Position numbers and translations under genes: made by a program. The notes beneath the pieces are model-generated. The model saw nothing but the letters and a program-made list of their open reading frames with translations, was not told the origin of the DNA and ran no database searches. This document shows, one piece after another, positions 23,607 through 31,732 of a stretch of DNA of 64,000 nucleotides. Numbering within the stretch: position 1 is the first letter of the stretch; every line of letters begins with the position of its first letter. Origin of the DNA: Clostridia bacterium (GTDB lineage Bacteria > Bacillota > Clostridia > Christensenellales > Aristaeellaceae); the NCBI GenBank assembly GCA_017484085.1, contig JAFUTW010000024.1:38609-102608 (forward strand), in the 5' to 3' direction.

Positions 23607-25463
23607 TCAGGCGATGTGCAGCGTGAAGGAGAAGCAGGAGCCTTTGCCTTCTTCGCTGGTGACGCGCATGTCTTCACCCAGCTGTTTCATGATTTCATAG
23701 GCGATGGCAAGGCCCAGCCCCGTGCCGTGGCTGTGATGGGACTTGTCCGCCTTGTAAAACCGGTCGAAGACGTGCGGCAGATCTTCGCGGCTGATGCCGA
23801 CGCCCGTATCGCGGACGGAGATCACCAGCACGTCGTCCTGCCGGGCGGCCTGCAGGGTCACCGTTCCGCCTTCCGGTGTGTACTTGAAGGCGTTGTCAAG
23901 CAGGGCGACGAGCACCTGCTGCGTCCTGTCAGGGTTGCCGGTCACGTCGGGCAGGGAATCCGGCACCTCGTAGAGGAAGGTCTGCTGGTAGTCCTCCGCG
24001 TAGGGTGCGTAGGTCTCTCGGATGAGGGACAGCAGGGGCAGAGGCGAAAAGACGCTGCGCTGCAGCGAGGCGGTGCCGCTCTGCAGGCGGGAAAGCTCCA
24101 GCATGTCGCTCACGAGGCGGGAGAGCCGCATCGTTTCGCGCAGGACGACGTCGTAGATCTGCTGACGCTGCTCCTCAGAGGTGACCAGCCCGTCGCGCAG
24201 CGGCTCGATGAGCGCGCGCAGCGCGGTGAGCGGGGTGCGGAGCTCGTGGGAAACGTTGGCGACGTAGTCCCGCCGGGTCTGCTCCAGCCGCTCGGCGCTG
24301 GTGACGTCGGAAACGATGGCAACGCAGCCGTCCGTGCTGTCTTCGGCGGAGGACAGGGGAGAGACGGATATGTGCAGGGCCACCTTGTCCTGCCAGATGG
24401 TTTTGCGGACGACCCGGCCGCTCTGCATCGCTTCATCCAGCATGGCAAAGACCTCCGGCGCTGCGGCCCGCACATCCTGGCAGTCCTCCGGGATGCCCAG
24501 AAGGGTGTGAACAGCCGGATTGAGCAGGGGCGGCGCGTCGCTGCGGTCCAGCGCGATAATGCCCTCCGAAAGGCCGTTGATGAGGCTTTCCAGACGGTTC
24601 CGCTCCAGCTTCAGCGTGGAGATGGTCTCGCCCAGCTCGGAGGAGAGGTGGTTGAGCGCCAAGCCGAGATCCCCGTACTCATCCCGCTTGTTATCGTCTG
24701 CCCGCACGCTGAAATCGCCGGAAGCCATGGCGGCTGCTACGCTGCGCATGCGGACAAGCGGCCTGGACAGACGGGAAGCGAAGAAAAGCACGGCAGGCAG
24801 CAGCAGCAGCGCGAGGGCCACCAGCGAGATCATGATGGTGTTGGAAAGGGCGCGCATGCCGCTCATGATCTCCGTCATGGACTGCGCCATGAACACGGCG
24901 CCGACCACCTGATCCAGGAAGAGGATGGGTACCGCCACGGCGACGAGGTTCCCGCTGATTTCCTCCTCGCCGTATTCGCCCTGCTCCGTGCCGTCGCTCA
25001 GCCTGTCCATCACTGCGCTGATGCCCGATACGGAGGAAGAGCGGGTGCCCTCTTCGGCCAGATCTTCCATGCTGCCGACGTGGGTGACGGTCTCGCCCGT
25101 CAGCACCTTGGGCAGCATGGAGCGGCTGAGCCTGGCGGGCAGGCTGCCGACCCGACGGCCGTTGATCGTCTGTGTGCGGATGAGCGTCTCACCCTGGGCA
25201 TCCACGACCCAGACGGTCGCCTCCCACTGGGAGGAGCTGCGGCCGATAAGGGGCATGAGGTAGGAGGAGGAAATCTCCCCTTCCAGTGTGCTTTCGATGT
25301 ATCCTGCTATGATCTGTCCTTTGGGGATGAGATCGTCGATCTTGTTCGCCGCGAAGATGCGCGGGGAGACGAGATGGTAAACGAGCAGGATGAGCAGCGC
25401 AAAAGCGATGACCGCGCTGTAGGTCAGCATCAGGACGTGGCGGAAGGTGGCGCTGTGCCTCAT
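23607..25463 (-). CDS. Membrane sensor histidine kinase (HAMP-PAS-HisKA-HATPase)
   Basis: This encodes 618 residues. Two membrane segments (about 10-32 and 215-240) flank an extracytoplasmic domain of some 180 residues. HAMP follows, then a PAS-like domain and the kinase core: the phosphorylation site VSHELRTPLT, N box LVALLDNAFKYTP, G1 VRDTGVGI, F box FDRFYKADKSH and G2 HGTGLGLAIA. The layout is that of WalK/PhoR-type kinases. Its ATG overlaps the stop of the response regulator gene (ATGA), so the pair is translationally coupled. The ligand cannot be read from the sequence. Confidence 0.94.
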   Translation of the reverse strand: MRHSATFRHVLMLTYSAVIAFALLILLVYHLVSPRIFAANKIDDLIPKGQIIAGYIESTLEGEISSSYLMPLIGRSSSQWEATVWVVDAQGETLIRTQTINGRRVGSLPARLSRSMLPKVLTGETVTHVGSMEDLAEEGTRSSSVSGISAVMDRLSDGTEQGEYGEEEISGNLVAVAVPILFLDQVVGAVFMAQSMTEIMSGMRALSNTIMISLVALALLLLPAVLFFASRLSRPLVRMRSVAAAMASGDFSVRADDNKRDEYGDLGLALNHLSSELGETISTLKLERNRLESLINGLSEGIIALDRSDAPPLLNPAVHTLLGIPEDCQDVRAAAPEVFAMLDEAMQSGRVVRKTIWQDKVALHISVSPLSSAEDSTDGCVAIVSDVTSAERLEQTRRDYVANVSHELRTPLTALRALIEPLRDGLVTSEEQRQQIYDVVLRETMRLSRLVSDMLELSRLQSGTASLQRSVFSPLPLLSLIRETYAPYAEDYQQTFLYEVPDSLPDVTGNPDRTQQVLVALLDNAFKYTPEGGTVTLQAARQDDVLVISVRDTGVGISREDLPHVFDRFYKADKSHHSHGTGLGLAIAYEIMKQLGEDMRVTSEEGKGSCFSFTLHIA

Positions 25464-26173
25464 GAGAAGACCTCAAACTTGTAGCCGACGCCGTAGACGG
25501 TGACGATATCCCACACCTTGCCCATTTCCTCGCAGGTCAGTTTCTGCCGCAGGCGCTTGATGTGGGTATCCACCGTGCGCGTGTCGCCGAAATACTTTTC
25601 ATAATCCCAGACATTGGAGAGGATCTGCTCCCGGGTGTACGTGCGGCCCGGGTGGCTGGCGAGCAGGTAGAGGAGCTCCACCTCCCTCGGCGTGCAGGAG
25701 ACATCCTGCCCGGCGAGGCGTACGCTGTAGCGCTCAGGCTGGATTTCCAACGAGCCGAAGGTGAGCGTGGTCAGATGCTCCTCGGGTGCGCTCTCCTGCT
25801 GGGGAGAGGTGCGGCGCAGCACGGCTTTGATCCGGCTGACGACCTCCCTGGGGCTGAAGGGCTTTACGATGTAGTCGTCCGCGCCCATTTCCAGCCCGAG
25901 GATCCTGTCGATCTCCTCGCCGCGTGCGGTGAGCATGATGATGGGCAGGCTGCTTTCGCGGCGGACGGCCTGACAGACTTCCATCCCGGTCATGCCGGGC
26001 ATCATCTGGTCCAGCACCATGAGATCATATGTCTCGCGGCGGATCATCTCCAGGGCGGATGCGCCGTCAAAAGCGGAGTCGTGAAGGTATTTTTCGCTGT
26101 CCAGATAGAGGGAGAGCGACTGGTGGACGACAGGGTCGTCATCGCAGATGAGGATGCGCGGCGTTTTGCTCAT
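25460..26173 (-). CDS. OmpR/PhoB-family response regulator
   Basis: This encodes 237 residues. The receiver domain has the acidic pair ICDDDP, the phospho-acceptor Asp in VLDQMMPGMTG, MLTARG and the Lys in DYIVKPFSPRE. The C-terminal winged helix has LTFGSLEI, the recognition region REQILSNVWDYEKYFGDTRT and VDTHIKRLRQKL. It is the partner of the histidine kinase directly downstream. Target genes are unknown; the GH127-like gene lies upstream in the same direction, 39 bases from its start. Confidence 0.95.
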   Translation of the reverse strand: MSKTPRILICDDDPVVHQSLSLYLDSEKYLHDSAFDGASALEMIRRETYDLMVLDQMMPGMTGMEVCQAVRRESSLPIIMLTARGEEIDRILGLEMGADDYIVKPFSPREVVSRIKAVLRRTSPQQESAPEEHLTTLTFGSLEIQPERYSVRLAGQDVSCTPREVELLYLLASHPGRTYTREQILSNVWDYEKYFGDTRTVDTHIKRLRQKLTCEEMGKVWDIVTVYGVGYKFEVFS

Positions 26174-26212
26174 GGTTTATCGCTTCCTTTCCCGAAAGGA
26201 TCACAAGCCGTC

Positions 26213-28072
26213 TCAGAGGACGGGCAGCACGGCCAGACGGATCTGTGCCGTGGCCATGGGGACGAGCAGCGTCTCAAAAGCACCTTCCAGCTCCCTGGGC
26301 AGGCCGATGGGCGGCTGATCGCAGCTGGGCCCTTTCATGCCCCAGGAGGGCAGGGGGACGACGCGCGCGCGCAGGGCGGGGCCGTCCCCGGTCATGACGA
26401 ATTCAGGGGTGAGGGCGCCATCCAGCGCAACAGCGAAGCCATCGCGCGCGGTCAGCTCGGTGCGGCCGTCTTCACCCGGATGCTTGTCATAATCCGGAGC
26501 GTAGACATAGCACAGCGGCCCGCGGGTGACGGAAACGGCTTCGTGGTATCCCGAGAGCAGTTCCGTCTGCATGGGCAGGGTCAGGAGGATCTCGTCTCCG
26601 TCATGCCATTCGCGGTTGATGACGAGGAAGGTGCCCTCTTTGGCGGTGTACCGGCTGCCGTCGACAGCCGCATCCGCGCCTTTTGCCCATGAAGGGATGC
26701 GCAGGTGCAGCGGGAAGGCTGCGGGCTGTTCGGGGCTTATGCGGATGCGCACTGCGCCGTCGGACGGGTAGTCGGACTCGACGCTCAGCCGCACCGAAAC
26801 GTTATCCAGGCGCGCGCGGATGCGGCAGGGCGCGTAGCCCATCGCGGCCAGACCGCCGTCTGCGGAGCGCAGCCACTGGTGGCGGATGAAACGCGGGAAC
26901 ACTGACAGCAGCCTGCTCAGCGCGTCCCCGTCATGGAGAGAAAACAGGTTCGCATCTGAGGAGAGGAGAGGGAAGCGCCCCGCGATGGTGCATGCGGCCT
27001 GATTGGCCTGCTGTACCGGCTGAACGGACAGGCCGTCCGGCGCAAATGCGGCCAGTGCCGCATTGTACACAAGGGTCTCCCACTGATCGGCGACGTGCTC
27101 TCCGTCGGCACCGGAGAGGAGCGCCTCCAGGGATGCGGCCAGCTCCGCAATGGAGGCGGCCGTAACGCCGCGGGAAGGATGGCGGCCGGAGAGCAGGGGA
27201 TCGGCCGCAATGCCGCCGCCTGCCGCGCCGTGCCCCTTGTTCATGCGGGCCAGACCGGCCTCGGGCGCTGAGAGATGCTTTCCGGAGCCGGTGAGGACGC
27301 CGGAAAAGTGGCATTCGCGGAGGCCTTCGCAGAGATTGGCGCCGTCCGCTGTGCGCAGCAGGGAATGGTAGTAGCCGTCCTCCGGCTCCGCGGACAGGCC
27401 GGCGAGCAGATCCTCAACGGAGACCATCCGGCTGACGCTCATGCGGTAGGGGAAGGCGTGAAAGAGCTGCGTGTAGTTGGCGCTCTGCGCAAGCAGCGTG
27501 TCAAGGACGGGAAGGACGGCCTTCTGTCCCGTGATGTTGTAAAAGTCGATGCCGGCCTGCAGGGTGTCGGCCGTATGCAGCGCGTCCTCAGGGGAGAGCG
27601 GAGCGGCGGCGAGCGCGTCGCGCAAGTATTTGAAATAACGAAGGAAGAAGATCAGGATCTCCTTGTCGCCGGTCAGCGAATACGCGGCATCCAGCGCGCG
27701 CAGCATGCGGCCTTTGGCAGCGAAGGATTCCCCTTCGGCGCCGAAATTGCCGTCCGGCTTCTGGGCGGAGAGCACAAGCCTGCACAAGGTGAGCGCTTCC
27801 CGGCTCAGTTCTTCATCCCCGAGCGCCGCCGCGGTGAGAAGCTTGGCCTCCAGCAGGGCTGGCGCGCGCATGCCGCCGGAGAGGGAACCGCCGTACCAGC
27901 AGCTCTCGCGGCCGGCCTCGGGAAACAGCGCGTCGCAGCGGGCCAGAAGGCCGGCCCGAAGGGCGAGAAGACGGTCGCGGACAGCCCCTTCGGCGCGGAT
28001 GGAACCGACAGGCAGGGGGTTAAAGCGCCCGGGAGAAAGCGGGGCGCGGGTCGCAAACGCATGGGTGGTCAT
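26213..28072 (-). CDS. GH127-like (DUF1680) glycoside hydrolase family protein
   Basis: This encodes 619 residues without a signal peptide. The (alpha/alpha)6 barrel part includes CWYGGSLSGGMRAPALLEAK and AQKPDGNFG, and the C-terminal beta domains have FPLHLRIPSWAKGADAAVDG, REWHDGDEILLTLPM and VTRGPLCYVYAPD, which are typical of the GH127/GH146 beta-L-arabinofuranosidase group. The zinc-binding Cys cluster of characterised members (CxC and CC pairs) is not visible, so the activity may differ or be absent. GGAGG lies eight bases before the start, and a promoter is at 28120-28148. Confidence 0.75.
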   Translation of the reverse strand: MTTHAFATRAPLSPGRFNPLPVGSIRAEGAVRDRLLALRAGLLARCDALFPEAGRESCWYGGSLSGGMRAPALLEAKLLTAAALGDEELSREALTLCRLVLSAQKPDGNFGAEGESFAAKGRMLRALDAAYSLTGDKEILIFFLRYFKYLRDALAAAPLSPEDALHTADTLQAGIDFYNITGQKAVLPVLDTLLAQSANYTQLFHAFPYRMSVSRMVSVEDLLAGLSAEPEDGYYHSLLRTADGANLCEGLRECHFSGVLTGSGKHLSAPEAGLARMNKGHGAAGGGIAADPLLSGRHPSRGVTAASIAELAASLEALLSGADGEHVADQWETLVYNAALAAFAPDGLSVQPVQQANQAACTIAGRFPLLSSDANLFSLHDGDALSRLLSVFPRFIRHQWLRSADGGLAAMGYAPCRIRARLDNVSVRLSVESDYPSDGAVRIRISPEQPAAFPLHLRIPSWAKGADAAVDGSRYTAKEGTFLVINREWHDGDEILLTLPMQTELLSGYHEAVSVTRGPLCYVYAPDYDKHPGEDGRTELTARDGFAVALDGALTPEFVMTGDGPALRARVVPLPSWGMKGPSCDQPPIGLPRELEGAFETLLVPMATAQIRLAVLPVL

Positions 28073-28119
28073 GAAGATGCCTCCGTAAAATGCTCGTTTT
28101 TCAAGGTAATGCTTATACT

Positions 28120-28148
28120 AGTTTACAACTGTCCGGCCCCGGCGTCAA
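28120..28148 (-). promoter_or_regulatory. Promoter of the GH127-like gene
   Basis: On the minus strand TTGACG and TAAACT are 17 bases apart, about 50 bases before the start. Confidence 0.55.
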
Positions 28149-28181
28149 CTGCATAGCGGCCCGGCAGGCCGAAGAGAAGGG

Positions 28182-28210
28182 TTGAAAAGCGGGGCCAAAT
28201 GGGGTAGAAT
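28182..28210 (+). promoter_or_regulatory. Promoter of the branching enzyme operon
   Basis: TTGAAA and TAGAAT are separated by 17 bases, about 75 bases before the start at 28284. It is divergent from the GH127-like promoter. Confidence 0.7.
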
Positions 28211-28283
28211 TGTAAAAAATACCGGCCGCCGGGGGAGAAACTCCGCAGCAGCCGGAAGGACCGGACAGAAAGGGAGCGATCCG

Positions 28284-30329
28284 ATGGCCAAGAAAACCGC
28301 CTCTGCCGATCATAAACTGAAGATTCTCCAGTATAATGAGAATTTGGCGCCTTTTGAGGGAGATCTGCGTTACCGCGTATCCCATTTTGAAGAGAGAAAG
28401 CGCCAGCTGCTCTCCAAGGGGCAGTCGCTGACGGATTTTGCAGCCGGCGCCCAGTGGTACGGCTTTCACAAAACGCGCCGCGGCTGGGTGTACCGTGAGT
28501 GGGCCCCCGGCGCCAAAGCGATGCACCTCGTCGGCGACTTCAACGGCTGGAACAGGGAAAGCCATCCGATGAAGCAGCTGCCCGGAGGCAACTGGGAGAT
28601 TGAGATCTCCGGCATCCGCACGCTGCCGCATCTCTCGCGCGTCAAGGTCGCGGTGACCAGCGAGAGCGGGACCGAGGACCGCATCCCGCTTTATGCCACC
28701 TATGTCAAGCAGGACAAGGCGACCAACAGCTTCAACGCGGTCATCTGGAACCCGCACCGCGTCTTCAAGTGGACGGACGAAGGCTTCCGCCCCGCATCCA
28801 ACATTCCGCCCGTCATTTACGAGGCGCATGTGGGCATGGCGACGGAAGAGGAACGGGTCGGCACCTATCTGGAGTTCATGCGCGACATGATCCCGCGCAT
28901 CAAGAAAGACGGTTACAACACCATTCAGCTGATGGCGATCATGGAGCACCCGTATTACGCTTCCTTCGGCTATCAGGTATCGAACTTCTACGCAGCTTCC
29001 TCCTGGTACGGGACGCCGGACGACCTGAAAGCGCTGATCAATGAGGCGCACCGCCAGGGGCTGTCCGTGCTGCTGGATCTCGTGCATTCCCACGCGGTGC
29101 GCAACACGGCGGAGGGCATCAACGGCTTTGACGGACGGGACGACCAGTTCTTCAAATACGGCCCGGCTGGCGATCACCCGGCCTGGGGATCCAAGGTGTT
29201 TGATTACGGCAAGAACGGCGTCGTGCACTTCTTGCTGTCCAATCTTCGCTTCTGGATCGAGGAATACCACTTCGACGGCTTCCGCTTCGACGGCGTGACC
29301 AGCATGCTGTATCTGGATCACGGCCTGGGCAAGGCGTTCACGGACAACAGCCAGTACTTCTCCATGAATACGGACGTGGAGGCGGTCGCCTATCTGCAGC
29401 TGGCGACGACGCTGACGCACGAGCTGAAGAAGGGAGCGCTGTGCATCGCGGAGGAAATGAGCGCGATGCCCGGCATGTGCCTGCCTGTGAAGGACGGCGG
29501 CTTCGGTTTTGATTACCGCCTCAGCATGGGTTTGCCCGATTACTTCATCAAAACCATCAAGGAGAAGCAGGACGGCCACTGGGACATCGGCAGGATGTAC
29601 TGGGAACTGATCGCCAGAAGGCCCGGCGAGAAGGTCATCGGCTACGCGGAAAGCCACGACCAGGCGCTGGTGGGCGACAAGACCATCATGTTCCGCCTGG
29701 CGGATAAGGAAATGTACGAGGGGATGAACCGCGGGTATCCGAATCTCTACGTGGAACGCGCGGTAGCCCTGCACAAGATGATCCGTCTCGTGACGATCGC
29801 TGCGGGCGGCGAAGGATACCTCAACTTCATGGGCAACGAGTTCGGCCACCCGGAATGGATCGATTTCCCCAGAGAAGGGAACGGCTGGAGTTTTGCCCAC
29901 GCGAGGCGGCTCTGGTCGCTTGCGGAGCACGGCTATCTGCGCTACGAGTTCCTCGGCAATTTTGACAAGGCGATGGTGGAGCTGGTGAAGCGCTACGGCG
30001 TGCTCTCCGGCGGGATGCCCAGGTGCCTGCGTCAGCACGAGGATGACCAGATCCTGGCCTTCGAGCGCTCCGGCTGCGTGTTCTGCTTCAACTTCCATCC
30101 GGACCGGTCACAGGAGAATCTGTTCATCCCGGCGCCGCAGCTCGGGGATTTCAGGGTCATCCTGTCCAGCGACGACAAGCGCTTCGGCGGATACGGGCGC
30201 GTGGATGAGAAGACCATCTATCACACCTGGGCCCATGACGATGCTATGGGAGACGGATTTACGATTTATCTGCCGGCGCGCAGCGCGGTCGTTCTGCGGC
30301 GTTCGGATGCGGAGGGTAATATACTGTGA
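28284..30329 (+). CDS. 1,4-alpha-glucan branching enzyme, eukaryote-type (GH13_8)
   Basis: This encodes 681 residues: an N-terminal CBM48-like beta domain (YREWAPGAKAMHLVGDFNGW), the GH13 barrel and a C-terminal beta domain. GH13 regions are DLVHSHAV, FHFDGFRFDGVTSM-type nucleophile region (GFRFDGVTSML), AEEMSAMPG (acid/base Glu) and YAESHDQALVGDKT. MGNEFGHPEWIDFPREGNGW and the order of elements match animal, fungal and plant branching enzymes (GBE1) better than bacterial GlgB. The enzyme makes alpha-1,6 branches in glycogen. No other glycogen gene is adjacent. Start 28284 has AGGGAG upstream. Confidence 0.9.
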   Translation: MAKKTASADHKLKILQYNENLAPFEGDLRYRVSHFEERKRQLLSKGQSLTDFAAGAQWYGFHKTRRGWVYREWAPGAKAMHLVGDFNGWNRESHPMKQLPGGNWEIEISGIRTLPHLSRVKVAVTSESGTEDRIPLYATYVKQDKATNSFNAVIWNPHRVFKWTDEGFRPASNIPPVIYEAHVGMATEEERVGTYLEFMRDMIPRIKKDGYNTIQLMAIMEHPYYASFGYQVSNFYAASSWYGTPDDLKALINEAHRQGLSVLLDLVHSHAVRNTAEGINGFDGRDDQFFKYGPAGDHPAWGSKVFDYGKNGVVHFLLSNLRFWIEEYHFDGFRFDGVTSMLYLDHGLGKAFTDNSQYFSMNTDVEAVAYLQLATTLTHELKKGALCIAEEMSAMPGMCLPVKDGGFGFDYRLSMGLPDYFIKTIKEKQDGHWDIGRMYWELIARRPGEKVIGYAESHDQALVGDKTIMFRLADKEMYEGMNRGYPNLYVERAVALHKMIRLVTIAAGGEGYLNFMGNEFGHPEWIDFPREGNGWSFAHARRLWSLAEHGYLRYEFLGNFDKAMVELVKRYGVLSGGMPRCLRQHEDDQILAFERSGCVFCFNFHPDRSQENLFIPAPQLGDFRVILSSDDKRFGGYGRVDEKTIYHTWAHDDAMGDGFTIYLPARSAVVLRRSDAEGNIL

Positions 30330-31264
30330 CGAAGAACCCGGTTTGGATTGTATTCTGCGCGGTGCTGGCTGCCGTGATGATGACAGCCTGTGCCGCGGCT
30401 GCCGAAACAGAAGCGACACCTGCGGAAGCCCCGCTGCAGGAGACGGCAGCGAGGACACTGAGCCCGCTGCCCATCGATGACTCTCCGGGGCCGGTGGCGG
30501 ATGAAAAGAACTACCGCGCGGACGGGCTGGGGTACGAGGATGAGAGCCTGACGGTGCGCATCGAGACCATGCGCGCCTATGATACCGAGATCATGCTGGC
30601 CTATGTGACCGTGGCGGATCCGTCCCAGATCCGCACGGCGATGGCGGCGAAATACGGTTCCCGGAAGGAAGCCAAGCCGCGCATTATGGCGGAGCGCGTC
30701 CATTCCGTGTTCTGCGTTAACGGCGACTTTTTCAGCTACAGACCGACGGGGTATCTGGTCCGCCAGGGCGTCCTGTACAGAGACAAGGCCGATCCCGAAT
30801 ACGATATCCTCATCATCGACGACAAGGGCGACTTTCACATTCTGAAGGATCCGACCGATGCGGATGTGAAGAGTTTTGAGGGTACGATCGTCAACAGCTT
30901 TAACTTCGGGCCGGCGCTCGTCATCGACGGTGAGAAGGTGCTCCCCGTCAAGCTGATGGATTACGGCTCCTCCAGACCGACGCAGCGCATGGCTGCCTGC
31001 CAGACAGGCCCGCTGTCCTATCTGTTCGTGGCGACCGAAGGCCCGGAAAACAAGGGATCCGTCGGTCTCACGCTGGAGCAGATGGTGGAGCTGTGCGGCT
31101 CTTTGGGCGTTCAGCAGGCTTACAACCTGGACGGAGGCTCTTCTTCCGCGATGCTGCTGAACCTGGACAAGCTGAACGCGCTGAGCACGAGGAAGATCCG
31201 CCCGATCTGCGATATCCTGTACTTTGCCACGCTGATCCCTGCGGAGGAAGAAGAAGGCTTATGA
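30326..31264 (+). CDS. Exported phosphodiester glycosidase (NAGPA-like) domain protein
   Basis: This encodes 312 residues, starting at GTG 30326 that overlaps the branching-enzyme stop (GTGA), with GGAGGG nine bases upstream. The N-terminus is a signal segment ending in VMMTACAAAAE, possibly a lipoprotein site at the Cys. The domain has VNGDFFSYRPTGYLVRQGVL, RPTQRMAACQ and YNLDGGSSSAMLL, the hallmarks of the phosphodiester glycosidase family (NAGPA; also in cell-wall and spore proteins). It probably acts on envelope polymers. Why it is coupled to the branching enzyme is unclear. Confidence 0.85.
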   Translation: MTKNPVWIVFCAVLAAVMMTACAAAAETEATPAEAPLQETAARTLSPLPIDDSPGPVADEKNYRADGLGYEDESLTVRIETMRAYDTEIMLAYVTVADPSQIRTAMAAKYGSRKEAKPRIMAERVHSVFCVNGDFFSYRPTGYLVRQGVLYRDKADPEYDILIIDDKGDFHILKDPTDADVKSFEGTIVNSFNFGPALVIDGEKVLPVKLMDYGSSRPTQRMAACQTGPLSYLFVATEGPENKGSVGLTLEQMVELCGSLGVQQAYNLDGGSSSAMLLNLDKLNALSTRKIRPICDILYFATLIPAEEEEGL

Positions 31265-31677
31265 TTTCATCCAGAGGGCGGTACGCCCTGCGTATCATGG
31301 CGGACATGGCGGAGCATGACGGCGGGGAGCCTGTCAGCATCCGGGAGATTGCCGACCGGCAGGACATATCGGCCAAATATATGGAACAGATCGTTTCTGC
31401 GCTGGTGCATGCCGGTCTGGTAAACAGCGTGCGGGGCGCACAGGGCGGCTATCATCTGGCAATGAAGCCCGACGAAATCACGGCGGGGATGATCCTGCGG
31501 GCGACTGAAGGGGATCTGGCCCCGTCCCAGTGCCTTTCGCCGGGGAGCGCCGGATGCGCCTTCGCCGGCTCCTGCCCTTCCAGAAACGTCTTCAGCAAGC
31601 TCTACGGCGCGATCAACGGCGTCATCGACGGCATCACGCTCTCGGAGATGATCCGTGGAAGCGAGGGAGAAGCATAA
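31261..31677 (+). CDS. Rrf2-family transcriptional regulator
   Basis: This encodes 138 residues starting at ATG 31261, which overlaps the preceding stop codon (ATGA). The winged helix reads SSRGRYALRIMADMAEH, then SIREIADRQDISAKYMEQIV and GLVNSVRGAQGGYHLA. Three Cys at spacing C-x7-C-x5-C (QCLSPGSAGCAFAGSC) could hold an Fe-S cluster as in IscR and related sensors. The usual isc genes are not next to it. A double hairpin with T6 follows (31681-31732). Confidence 0.92.
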   Translation: MISSRGRYALRIMADMAEHDGGEPVSIREIADRQDISAKYMEQIVSALVHAGLVNSVRGAQGGYHLAMKPDEITAGMILRATEGDLAPSQCLSPGSAGCAFAGSCPSRNVFSKLYGAINGVIDGITLSEMIRGSEGEA

Positions 31678-31680
31678 AAA

Positions 31681-31732
31681 GCGCCTTCCGCAAGGAAGGC
31701 GCATGCACAGCCTGCAGCCGCAGGCTTTTTTA
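31681..31732. terminator. Double hairpin terminator
   Basis: Two hairpins occur in series: GCGCCTTCC-GCAA-GGAAGGCGC (31681-31702) and AGCCTGC/GCAGGCT (31709-31726) with TTTTTT on the plus strand. It lies between convergent genes. Confidence 0.85.

Noticed and set aside
23490-25484. Long plus-strand frame opposite the histidine kinase
   Set aside because: The minus strand encodes a complete kinase with all motifs; the plus frame has no recognisable domain.
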